Assembly: GCA_030694835.1 (NCBI GenBank)
Contig: JAUYUF010000052.1
Coordinates: 1-8,777, forward strand
Origin: Flavobacteriaceae bacterium
Lineage (GTDB): Bacteria > Bacteroidota > Bacteroidia > Flavobacteriales > Flavobacteriaceae
Length of the DNA stretch: 8,777 nucleotides
Reading direction: 5' to 3'
In this document: positions 1-6,073 of the stretch, piece after piece
How the letters are laid out: every line of letters starts with the position of its first letter
Position numbering within the stretch: position 1 is the first letter of the stretch
Position numbers and translations under genes: made by a program
Notes under the pieces: generated by a model
What the model saw: the letters and a program-made list of their open reading frames with translations, nothing else
What the model was told of the DNA's origin: nothing
Databases searched by the model: none

Positions 1-44
1 AGCGCAAAATCAGAAAAATGTCAAGTGCGAAAAATATTTTCATA

Positions 45-455
45 CTAAATACAACATTTAATACCTTTTATTTTTGATAAATTTTCACAAGCCTTTACAA
101 TGGATGCAACATCAGTTGTTTGTTGTATTTCAGTATTTAAAAATTTTAATTGACGTATAAATTTTCTTCGAGAGGCAAAATTTGAAGATCCTAACATCAA
201 CAAAAATTTTCTAATTTCTTGTTGAAAAACGACAATTAAAGCAATTGCTCCACCACCAATTAAAGTTCCTAAAATGCCACTTAACATTTCCATTTTCAAT
301 ATTTGAGTTAATTTCCACATAATGAAAACGATGGCAATCCCTATAAAAATATTGACTGCTACAGTCCCTTTTAATAGTTTGTAAACGTAATAGAGTAAAA
401 CTGCTACCAAAAAGGCGTCGAGGATGTCTAAAATTGATATGTTAATAAAGTTCAA
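45..455 (-). CDS. cdaA: CdaA-type diadenylate cyclase, N-terminal membrane part only; frame breaks before the catalytic domain
   Basis: CdaA enzymes are membrane-bound and make the second messenger c-di-AMP from two ATP. The 136 residues show the usual N-terminal half: hydrophobic segments at about 13-29, 35-52 and 60-77, the family-typical KGT at 29-31, and VVFQQEIRK at 76-84 leading into the cytoplasmic linker. The frame stops (TAG at 47-45) just where family members enter the DAC domain with a GALIV-like strand. The catalytic DGA and RHR motifs are absent, and would lie left of the window if they exist. The minus-strand frame shifted by one base stays open from about position 67 to the window edge, so an indel near 60-70 is likely. 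The start is TTG at 455: an in-frame stop lies four codons upstream and the next in-frame ATG is codon 47, inside a membrane segment. It is last in the LOG-folP-lipoprotein block, 55 nt after the lipoprotein gene. The family is certain; whether the gene is intact is not. Confidence 0.8.
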   Translation of the reverse strand: MNFINISILDILDAFLVAVLLYYVYKLLKGTVAVNIFIGIAIVFIMWKLTQILKMEMLSGILGTLIGGGAIALIVVFQQEIRKFLLMLGSSNFASRRKFIRQLKFLNTEIQQTTDVASIVKACENLSKIKGIKCCI

Positions 456-510
456 ACTAATTATTTATTTATGTAAATGTACTCATTTTTATACTCAAAG
501 AATTTGTTTT

Positions 511-1236
511 TTATAAATCGCAACCACATTCTGGAATTTTATTTGCATCAAAAATATATTCATTTTTATCTATGATAAATAGTTCTTTTTGCAGTGACAA
601 CAGATGAGTTTTAAAATTTAAATATTCTTGATAAGTTATTTCTTGATTAAAATTGAGATGTAACAATGTCTTTTTTCCATTTTCTGTAAAGTTGATAAAA
701 CCAATTAGTGTGTCAAAAAAGTCAACTTTATCAATCTTATTTTCATTGAGATAATAAGATTTCATTCCCAATGATAAATGAATATTATTGTAATTTTTAT
801 AATAATCAAGTTTTTTTAAGATGGATTTATTAGATTGAATTGTATCAAAATGAAATTGTATATTACTAATATCAACAAAAGATAAAATTTTATTAATCGT
901 ATCAGAATAACTCAAATAGTTGTTAAATTCGTCTTTTTCATCCGCGGCTCTTTTTAATCTTTTCTCTTGAAAATGTTGAATTTCACGCATTACTTTAGCT
1001 AATTTTAAATGCTTATCAATATTAAAAATCCAGTTGGTAGCACCAATTAAGTTTTTATCATTTAGCTGAAGCGTTGTATCTTTTTCTTGCACTTTCATAA
1101 ACATCCAAATTTCAGAAAAATTTGAAATTTCTTGTATTCCAGTTTTATCAGTAGTAGGTATATTAATTTCTTTTTTCTGACAACTTAAAGTTAGGATTGT
1201 AAAGAAAAGTAAAATATATATTTGAAAAGGTTTCAT
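511..1236 (-). CDS. Uncharacterised lipoprotein between folP and cdaA
   Basis: I do not recognise a named family. The 241-residue product begins with a short basic and hydrophobic signal, then a lipobox LTLSC with the lipidated cysteine at residue 19, so it should be an exported lipoprotein anchored in the envelope. The body is mixed alpha/beta, rich in Lys, Asn and Ile, with a charged, probably helical stretch at about 78-103. It ends in a Cys-containing tail, PECGCDL (235-241), whose two cysteines (C237 and C239) could bind metal or form a disulfide; this is inference. It starts 6 nt after the folP stop codon, so it is almost certainly co-transcribed with folP, and cdaA follows 55 nt further on. 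From memory, similar lipoproteins occur in other flavobacteria, but I cannot confirm that here. A role in folate or c-di-AMP metabolism should not be assumed from position alone. Confidence 0.85.
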   Translation of the reverse strand: MKPFQIYILLFFTILTLSCQKKEINIPTTDKTGIQEISNFSEIWMFMKVQEKDTTLQLNDKNLIGATNWIFNIDKHLKLAKVMREIQHFQEKRLKRAADEKDEFNNYLSYSDTINKILSFVDISNIQFHFDTIQSNKSILKKLDYYKNYNNIHLSLGMKSYYLNENKIDKVDFFDTLIGFINFTENGKKTLLHLNFNQEITYQEYLNFKTHLLSLQKELFIIDKNEYIFDANKIPECGCDL

Positions 1237-1242
1237 TAGTAA

Positions 1243-2070
1243 TTATTGATTTAAAAGTGAAGTAATTTTAATGGCTTCAACAGCTTCTTTAACATCGTGA
1301 ACCCGCAAGATAGAAGACCCTTTTAAAAGCGCAATTGTGTTAGCAACAGTTGTAGCATTTAAAGCTTCGTTTGCTGTTATATTTAAGGGTTTTTGAAGCA
1401 TTGATTTTCTTGAAATTCCTGTTAAAATTGGAATATTTAAATGTTTAAAATAATCAAGATTTTGCAATAATTGATAGTTGTGATCTATTGTCTTTCCAAA
1501 GCCAAAACCAACATCAATAATTAAATCATTTACACCTAATTCTCTTAATTGATGAATTTTTTCAGAGAAATAAAACATCAATTCTGAAATGATATTTTCA
1601 TAAGTGGGATTTTTGTGCATGTTTTGTGGAGTTCCTTTCATATGCATTAAAATATAGGGAACCTGAAGTTGAGCTATAGTTTTAAACATATTTTTGTCCA
1701 TTTCACCAGCAGAAATATCATTAATCATACAAGCACCATTTTCAATGCTTTCATGTGCCATTTTACTTCTAAAAGTATCAACAGAAATTAATATTTCTGG
1801 AAATATTTTAATTAATAATTTTACAACAGGAATCAGTCTTTTTAGTTCTTCTTCTTCAGAAATATGAATGGCATTGGGTCGAGAAGAATAAGCGCCAACA
1901 TCTATAAAAGTCGCACCATCGACCAGCATTTTCTCAACTTTTTCTAATATTGATTTTTCATTTTGATAAAGCCCACCGTCATAGAAAGAATCTGGAGTGA
2001 GATTTAAAATTCCCATTACTTTTGGTGTAGATAAATCAATGAGTTTTCCTTTACAGTTGATTGTTTTCAT
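1243..2070 (-). CDS. folP: Dihydropteroate synthase
   Basis: FolP condenses p-aminobenzoate with 6-hydroxymethyl-dihydropterin diphosphate to give dihydropteroate in cytoplasmic folate synthesis; it is the sulfonamide target. The 275 residues match the usual length of this TIM-barrel enzyme and carry its motifs in order: MGILNLTPDSF at 19-29, the flexible loop DVGAYSSRPNA at 57-67, SVDT at 96-99, INDISA at 116-121, MHMKGTPQNM at 142-151, DVGFGFGKT at 186-194, GISRKSM at 218-224 and RVHDV at 256-260. Residue 187 is Val where the Escherichia coli enzyme has Pro (DPGFGFGK), a mild change that should not prevent activity. The ATG at 2070 lies 2 nt after the stop of the upstream LOG gene, and the lipoprotein gene follows after 6 nt, so the three genes form one tight operon. 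There is no Shine-Dalgarno sequence; translational coupling to the upstream gene is likely. Confidence 0.97.
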   Translation of the reverse strand: MKTINCKGKLIDLSTPKVMGILNLTPDSFYDGGLYQNEKSILEKVEKMLVDGATFIDVGAYSSRPNAIHISEEEELKRLIPVVKLLIKIFPEILISVDTFRSKMAHESIENGACMINDISAGEMDKNMFKTIAQLQVPYILMHMKGTPQNMHKNPTYENIISELMFYFSEKIHQLRELGVNDLIIDVGFGFGKTIDHNYQLLQNLDYFKHLNIPILTGISRKSMLQKPLNITANEALNATTVANTIALLKGSSILRVHDVKEAVEAIKITSLLNQ

Positions 2071-2072
2071 TT

Positions 2073-2654
2073 TTAACTGGCTACCATATTGGTTACTTTA
2101 CTTGCATCTGGTGCTTGATAATTTCTCATTTTTTCCATTAATTCTTCAACCGAATTGCTGATTAAAAGCATTTCGCGATTTTCTTTTTTAACATATCCTT
2201 CAGCTACCATCACATCTAATTGTTGAATTAAAAAATCAAAAAAACCATTTGTATTTAAAATTCCTATGGGTTTCTTTTCAATACCCAATTGCCCTAAAGT
2301 AAGGACTTCAAATATTTCATCTAGAGTGCCAAAACCACCTGCTAATGCAATATAACCATCCACCATTTTACTGATTTTAACTTTACGTTTACTCATTTTT
2401 CGGGTAACATGCATTTGTGAAATATCGGTATGTTCTACTTCTTGATGTCTTAAAAAATGAGGGATAACACCAATTACTTCACCATTATTTTTTAACATGG
2501 CGTTAGCAATGGCTCCCATCATTCCAATTTTTCCGCCGCCATAAACCATAGCAATGGAATGTTTGCAAAAATATTCACCTAAAAGTTGTGCATCTTTTTG
2601 ATATATATCATTAAACCCTAAACTTGATCCACAAAAAACTGCTATTTTCTTCAT
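2073..2654 (-). CDS. LOG-family Rossmann-fold protein (TIGR00730 type; putative nucleoside 5'-monophosphate phosphoribohydrolase)
   Basis: LOG-family proteins release a base from a nucleoside monophosphate; plant and some bacterial members activate cytokinins this way, while most bacterial members have no assigned physiological substrate. The 193 residues have the usual short LOG architecture: an N-terminal Rossmann strand and turn IAVFCGSS (4-11), YGGGKIGMMG at 38-47, MSKRKVKI at 87-94 supplying the conserved Arg (R90), and AGGFGTLDE at 105-113 with the catalytic-type Glu at 113. The last motif is PGGxGTxxE in most members, so Ala at 105 replaces the usual Pro. It is the first gene of the minus-strand block, divergent from the DUF1599 gene across a 56-nt spacer, with folP starting 2 nt after it. 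Older databases would call it a lysine decarboxylase-like protein, which is a misnomer. Confidence 0.92.
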   Translation of the reverse strand: MKKIAVFCGSSLGFNDIYQKDAQLLGEYFCKHSIAMVYGGGKIGMMGAIANAMLKNNGEVIGVIPHFLRHQEVEHTDISQMHVTRKMSKRKVKISKMVDGYIALAGGFGTLDEIFEVLTLGQLGIEKKPIGILNTNGFFDFLIQQLDVMVAEGYVKKENREMLLISNSVEELMEKMRNYQAPDASKVTNMVAS

Positions 2655-2710
2655 GCTTAACCGAAATTCATTAAATTTATCCGAAATTTACATAAATTAA
2701 TTGAGTCACT
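2655..2710. promoter_or_regulatory. Short divergent promoter region with a repeated CCGAAATT box
   Basis: These 56 nt separate the divergent LOG and DUF1599 starts, so they must hold the promoters of both blocks unless those lie inside the genes. Only one-mismatch versions of the Bacteroidota -7 box TAnnTTTG are visible: TAAATTTA on the plus strand at 2672-2679, and TAAATTTC on the minus strand at 2690-2683. No convincing -33 TTG pairs with either. CCGAAATT occurs at 2661-2668 and again at 2681-2688, starts exactly 20 bp apart, overlapping the candidate boxes. This may be an operator pair, or chance in AT-rich DNA. Confidence 0.35.
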
Positions 2711-3244
2711 ATGCAAGCTACTTCAAAACAATATGATGAGGTTATTACTAAATGCAGAACATTATATATAAATAAATTAAGAGATTATGGTAGTGCATGG
2801 CGTATATTACGTTTACCTTCTTTAACGGATCAGATATATATTAAAGCACAAAGAATTCGTCAATTACAGGAAAACCCAGTTCGAAAAGTACAAGAAGATG
2901 AGGTGAGTGAGTTTATCGGAATTATCAATTATGCTATTATGGCATTGATTCAGTTGGAAAAAGGAATTGTTGAACAACCCGATTTAAGTGTTGAAGAGGC
3001 TACTTTGCTATATGATAAACATGTTGCTATTACAAAATCATTGATGGAAGATAAAAACCATGATTATGGTGAAGCTTGGCGTGAAATGCGCATCAGTTCT
3101 TTAACTGATTTGATTCTTCAAAAATTATTACGTGTAAAACAAATTGAAGATAATAAAGGTAAAACGCTGGTCTCTGAAGGCATTGATGCTAATTATCACG
3201 ATATGGTTAATTATTCCGTTTTTGCTTTAATTAAATTAACGTAA
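2711..3244 (+). CDS. DUF1599 protein with two tandem domain copies
   Basis: The 177 residues are two copies of the same helical unit. Copy 1 spans about 15-83 and copy 2 about 104-176; both contain DYGxAWRxxRxxSLTD (25-40 and 118-133), then a K..R..Q helix, and end in a NYxxxALIxL helix (73-82 and 167-176). Copy 1 carries an acidic EDEVSEF stretch (62-68) before its last helix; copy 2 has a longer linker with HD (163-164). This is DUF1599, which I recall being renamed nucleotide modification associated domain 1 (Nmad1) in Pfam. That name comes from comparative genomics; no reaction is established. All-alpha structure and conserved Asp, Glu, Arg and Lys would fit a nucleotide-binding role, but that is inference. 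It is the first gene of the plus block, beside folP in divergent orientation and upstream of the BT_3928-type gene, an arrangement I recall from other Bacteroidota. Confidence 0.9.
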   Translation: MQATSKQYDEVITKCRTLYINKLRDYGSAWRILRLPSLTDQIYIKAQRIRQLQENPVRKVQEDEVSEFIGIINYAIMALIQLEKGIVEQPDLSVEEATLLYDKHVAITKSLMEDKNHDYGEAWREMRISSLTDLILQKLLRVKQIEDNKGKTLVSEGIDANYHDMVNYSVFALIKLT

Positions 3245-3267
3245 AAACAGATGAAAGAATATAACGA

Positions 3268-3295
3268 AATAGGAATTAGGGAATAGGAATTAGGG
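3268..3295 (+). repeat. Two perfect 14-bp tandem copies
   Basis: The unit AATAGGAATTAGGG occurs at 3268-3281 and again, unchanged, at 3282-3295. Just downstream is a pyrimidine-rich stretch with a 7-bp unit TTCTCAT repeated at 3306-3312 and 3313-3319. Together they fill the spacer between the DUF1599 gene and the BT_3928-type gene (3245-3343). The G/A-rich then T/C-rich layout could pair only weakly on itself. No promoter box is evident in this spacer. Confidence 0.9.
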
Positions 3296-3343
3296 AAGTT
3301 TAAAATTCTCATTTCTCATTTCTTAATACTCAAATCTAAAAAT

Positions 3344-4312
3344 ATGAAATATCTGGTACAATTAATTAGAATATTGGTAGGATTCTCATTCGTGAGTTCA
3401 GGTTTTTTAAAAATGATTGATCCTCTTGGGACATCGTATAAATTGGAAGAATATTTCAATCCGTCAGTTCTTAATTTAGAATTTTTAGTGCCGTATGCAT
3501 TATTAATTGGGATTATTTTAATTTTAATAGAAACTGCTTTAGGGGTATTTTTATTGATTGGCTTTAAGTCTAAATGGACCATTTGGGGATTATTTCTAAT
3601 GACATCTTTGTTTCTGTTTTTAACTTGGTATTCTGCCTATTATAATAAGGTTACTGACTGTGGTTGTTTTGGCGATGCCATTAAATTAACGCCTTGGGAA
3701 ACATTTTATAAAAATGTTGTTTTATTTATAATGATTGTTTTTTTAGGATTCAAATCTTCAAATATTTTCAACTTTTTTAATATATCAATAACAAAATGGA
3801 TAGCCTTTTTAGTGATACCACTTTCGTTATATTTTATGTATTTCACGCTTTTAAGTTTGCCGATAATTGATTTTAGACCCTATAAAATTGGGACAAATAT
3901 TACAGAAGGGATGAAATTAAAAGAAGGTGAATATATACCTGCAATTCATGATTTTATTTTAGAATCTGAAGTAAGTGGAGATATTACCAATCCTATTTTA
4001 CAAGATAAAAAAGTACTATTAGTTCTCATTTATGATTTACAAAAATCGGATAAAAACAGTTTTGATAAGATAAAAGAAATTACTGATATTGCTGTTTCAA
4101 AAAATTATAAAGTTTATGGAGTTTCTGCTTCATTACCCGAAGATTTTAATGAAATCAAATCCCAATATCAACTTAATTTTGAATTTCTTTTTAATGATGG
4201 AACTACGATAAAAACTATGATTAGGGCTAATCCTGGACTAATGGTTTTGGAAAAAGGAATTATAGTTGATAAACGCAATTGGATTGATGCTGGTAAGTTA
4301 GTTTTAAATTAA
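3344..4312 (+). CDS. BT_3928-family DoxX/MauE-like membrane protein with a C-terminal thioredoxin-like region
   Basis: The product has 322 residues: an N-terminal four-helix DoxX/MauE-like membrane domain, a further membrane helix, and a soluble C-terminal part. Hydrophobic segments lie at about 7-24, 47-73, 79-99, 122-136 and 151-172. TDCGCFGD at 104-111, just before the fourth helix, is the cysteine motif shared with MauE-like redox membrane proteins. DFRPYKIGTNI at 176-186 opens the soluble part. That part looks thioredoxin-like (strand VLLVLIYDL at 224-232, and ANPGLMVL at 295-302) but has no CxxC, so disulfide chemistry, if any, would use C106 and C108. As I remember the family, members are some 30-45 residues longer, with an extra segment between EGM (188-190) and IHDF (201-204); it seems absent here. 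The substrate is unknown. crcB starts 1 nt after the stop codon, so the two are probably coupled. Confidence 0.9.
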   Translation: MKYLVQLIRILVGFSFVSSGFLKMIDPLGTSYKLEEYFNPSVLNLEFLVPYALLIGIILILIETALGVFLLIGFKSKWTIWGLFLMTSLFLFLTWYSAYYNKVTDCGCFGDAIKLTPWETFYKNVVLFIMIVFLGFKSSNIFNFFNISITKWIAFLVIPLSLYFMYFTLLSLPIIDFRPYKIGTNITEGMKLKEGEYIPAIHDFILESEVSGDITNPILQDKKVLLVLIYDLQKSDKNSFDKIKEITDIAVSKNYKVYGVSASLPEDFNEIKSQYQLNFEFLFNDGTTIKTMIRANPGLMVLEKGIIVDKRNWIDAGKLVLN

Positions 4313-4313
4313 A

Positions 4314-4685
4314 ATGAAAAGTGTAGTATTAGTTTTTTTAGGCGGAGGATTGGGGAGTGTCATTCGCTATTATTTCAATATTACATTCAATTTTATCATT
4401 TCTACATTTCCTTTAGGAACCTTTTTAGCCAATATTATTGGAAGTTTATTTGTAGGAATTATTGTTGGATTTTTAGGTAAAAGTCATGTGCTAAATGATA
4501 ACCTATATTTGTTGCTAGTTATCGGATTTTGTGGTGGATTTACAACTTTTTCAACCTTTGCGATGGAAAATCAGATATACCTCAAAAATGGTGATTATCT
4601 CTACTTTTTTAGTTACACTTTAGGAACTCTTTTGCTTAGTATTTTAGCAGTTATTCTGGGTTTATTTCTAACGAAGGTTTATTAA
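4314..4685 (+). CDS. crcB: Fluoride channel CrcB/FluC
   Basis: CrcB/Fluc proteins are small dual-topology membrane proteins that dimerise to form a fluoride-selective channel and lower toxic cytoplasmic fluoride. The 123 residues are the usual length with four hydrophobic helices, at about 3-20, 33-54, 63-82 and 97-120. Family marks are GGGLGSVIRYY at 10-20, PLGTFLANIIGS at 33-44 with the pore Asn at 40, and GFCGGFTTFSTF at 71-82, the helix break that binds the central sodium and supplies the pore phenylalanines (F78 and F82). It starts 1 nt after the BT_3928-type gene. I see no fluoride riboswitch upstream, as expected for a gene inside an operon. Its last 35 nt overlap the end of the convergent tcdA gene. 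A single crcB is enough for a homodimer. Confidence 0.96.
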   Translation: MKSVVLVFLGGGLGSVIRYYFNITFNFIISTFPLGTFLANIIGSLFVGIIVGFLGKSHVLNDNLYLLLVIGFCGGFTTFSTFAMENQIYLKNGDYLYFFSYTLGTLLLSILAVILGLFLTKVY

Positions 4686-5394
4686 TTAAAAAGTTTATTA
4701 CAACTGATGCTGCATACATTCCGAAAAGTGCTGGCATATAACTAATAGTGCCGTAATACGATTTTTTATAATCCTGATTTTCTACTAATTGTAAACTTTC
4801 TTCATTGGGTATTTCAGAAGAAAAAACAACTTTTACACCTTTTTGAATTCCTTCTTTTGCTAATCTTTTTCTTACAGATTTTGCTAGATAACAATCTCTA
4901 GTATTATGAATATCGCTTACTTTTACTAAAGCCGGATTTATTTTCCCGCCAGCTCCCATAGAACTGACAACTTTAATTCGTTTGCGTTTACACGCTAATA
5001 TTAAATTTACTTTTGGAGTAATACTATCAATACAATCAACTACATAATCAAAAGAATTATCAACAATTTCAAAAGCACGTTCTGGCGAAATAAATTCATT
5101 GATTACAGTTAATTTCAGTTTAGGATTGATGTCCATTAATCTTTCAGCCATCACTTCAACTTTTGGTTTTCCTACAGAAGATGTTAAAGCTGGAAGTTGT
5201 CTGTTTTTATTGGTGATATCTACCACATCTCCATCAATAATTGTCATGGCTCCAATCCCAGACCTTGCAATAAATTCTGCGGCGAAAGAACCTACACCGC
5301 CCATTCCAACTATTAAAATATGTGATTTTTTTAAGTTTTCTACACCTTCTTTTTTAATAAGTAATTCAGTTCGTTCAAGCCAATTTTTCTCCAT
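4651..5394 (-). CDS. tcdA: tRNA threonylcarbamoyladenosine dehydratase TcdA (CsdL)
   Basis: TcdA is an E1-like, ATP-dependent enzyme that cyclises N6-threonylcarbamoyladenosine (t6A) at position 37 of ANN-decoding tRNAs to ct6A. The 247 residues carry the ThiF/MoeB-type adenylation fold: nucleotide-binding GMGGVGS at 30-36, IDGD with N62 and NRQ (53-66) for ATP and magnesium, DCID at 120-123, SMGAGGKINP at 145-154, and a basic helix around VRKRLAKEG at 174-182 that distinguishes TcdA from sulfur-carrier E1 proteins. It ends with a hydrophobic helix (222-238). There are no CxxC zinc pairs of the ThiF/MoeB kind, supporting TcdA. Its ATG at 5394 lies inside the end of the TatD-family gene (20-nt overlap), indicating translational coupling, and its 3' end overlaps crcB on the other strand by 35 nt. 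Confidence 0.95.
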   Translation of the reverse strand: MEKNWLERTELLIKKEGVENLKKSHILIVGMGGVGSFAAEFIARSGIGAMTIIDGDVVDITNKNRQLPALTSSVGKPKVEVMAERLMDINPKLKLTVINEFISPERAFEIVDNSFDYVVDCIDSITPKVNLILACKRKRIKVVSSMGAGGKINPALVKVSDIHNTRDCYLAKSVRKRLAKEGIQKGVKVVFSSEIPNEESLQLVENQDYKKSYYGTISYMPALFGMYAASVVINFLINKPSLEINPE

Positions 5395-6073
5395 TTTCTT
5401 CTTTTAAATCAACATTAAATATATTTTGGAAGTTCAAAAATAATTGATTTTTTAAGGAATCAATAGATATATTTTTAATAAGCGATGCTTTTTGATAAAT
5501 TTCTTCAATAGCAACTTGGCTATCATCAGTTTCTAAAAAGATTCTATTTAGAGGTGTGCCCAATAAATTTTTCTGAGTTGTACTAGAATTTAATAGAGAT
5601 TTTCCAAATGAGAAATAAAAAGTAGGTATTTTTAAGCAAACAGAATGAATGTGCTGATTTTTTGAGAATCCATGAAAAATGATTGGGATGGTTATCTTTT
5701 CAGTTTTAATGATATTAATTATATCTTGATATGCTTTTACACTATGAATAATTGCAGGTTTTTTATGTTTTTGAGCAAGTTTTAACTGTTTTATAAAAAT
5801 ACTTTTTTGATACTGATAATCAAATTTAATAGCTCTATCCAAACCACACTCCCCAATTGCTATACAATTTTGGTTTTTAAAGTGTATTTCTATAAGTTTA
5901 ATTTCAGCTTCAGATGTATTTAAGTCTATATACCAAGGATGAATACCAATAGAGAAAAAAGTATCTGAAGAAATTAAATCTTTTGGAAAATAATTTTTAA
6001 TTAAAATGATATCCTCTGACTCAATTAAATGATGAGTATGAGTATCAATAAATTTTATTTTAGTGTTTGTCAT
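5375..6073 (-). CDS. TatD-family metal-dependent hydrolase (short Bacteroidota form)
   Basis: TatD proteins are TIM-barrel metal hydrolases with 3'-5' exonuclease or DNase activity, linked in some species to DNA repair or quality control. The 232 residues keep the metal-site series: DTHTHH at 10-15 (the HxH pair is H12 and H14), GIHPW at 43-47, GECGLD at 74-79 with bridging Glu 75, H110 in IIHSVK, H134 in FHGF, and ETDD at 181-184 with the catalytic-type Asp 183. It is shorter than the roughly 260-residue E. coli TatD, having trimmed loops rather than lost motifs, so it should be active; its substrate cannot be read from the sequence. The start overlaps the end of the DUF1684 gene by 14 nt and its end overlaps tcdA by 20 nt. 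An AGGAG sequence lies 9 nt before the ATG but is part of the upstream coding region, so it may be coincidental. Confidence 0.93.
   Translation of the reverse strand: MTNTKIKFIDTHTHHLIESEDIILIKNYFPKDLISSDTFFSIGIHPWYIDLNTSEAEIKLIEIHFKNQNCIAIGECGLDRAIKFDYQYQKSIFIKQLKLAQKHKKPAIIHSVKAYQDIINIIKTEKITIPIIFHGFSKNQHIHSVCLKIPTFYFSFGKSLLNSSTTQKNLLGTPLNRIFLETDDSQVAIEEIYQKASLIKNISIDSLKNQLFLNFQNIFNVDLKEENGEKLA

Noticed and set aside
1..30. New small gene starting with ATG at 43-41 on the minus strand
   Set aside because: It could read as a signal-like hydrophobic start, but it lies exactly where the CdaA catalytic domain should begin, so a shifted cdaA frame is the simpler reading.
3316..3582. 88-residue minus-strand open frame
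   Set aside because: It lies opposite the first membrane helices of the BT_3928-type gene, has no recognisable family, and reads as an antisense shadow.
4200..4313. Fluoride riboswitch upstream of crcB
   Set aside because: crcB starts 1 nt after the preceding gene, so any element would lie inside coding sequence, and I see no crcB-motif pattern.
5099..5407. 102-residue plus-strand open frame
   Set aside because: It lies opposite the well-supported tcdA gene and is rich in Ser, Ile and Phe as expected for an antisense shadow; no motif.
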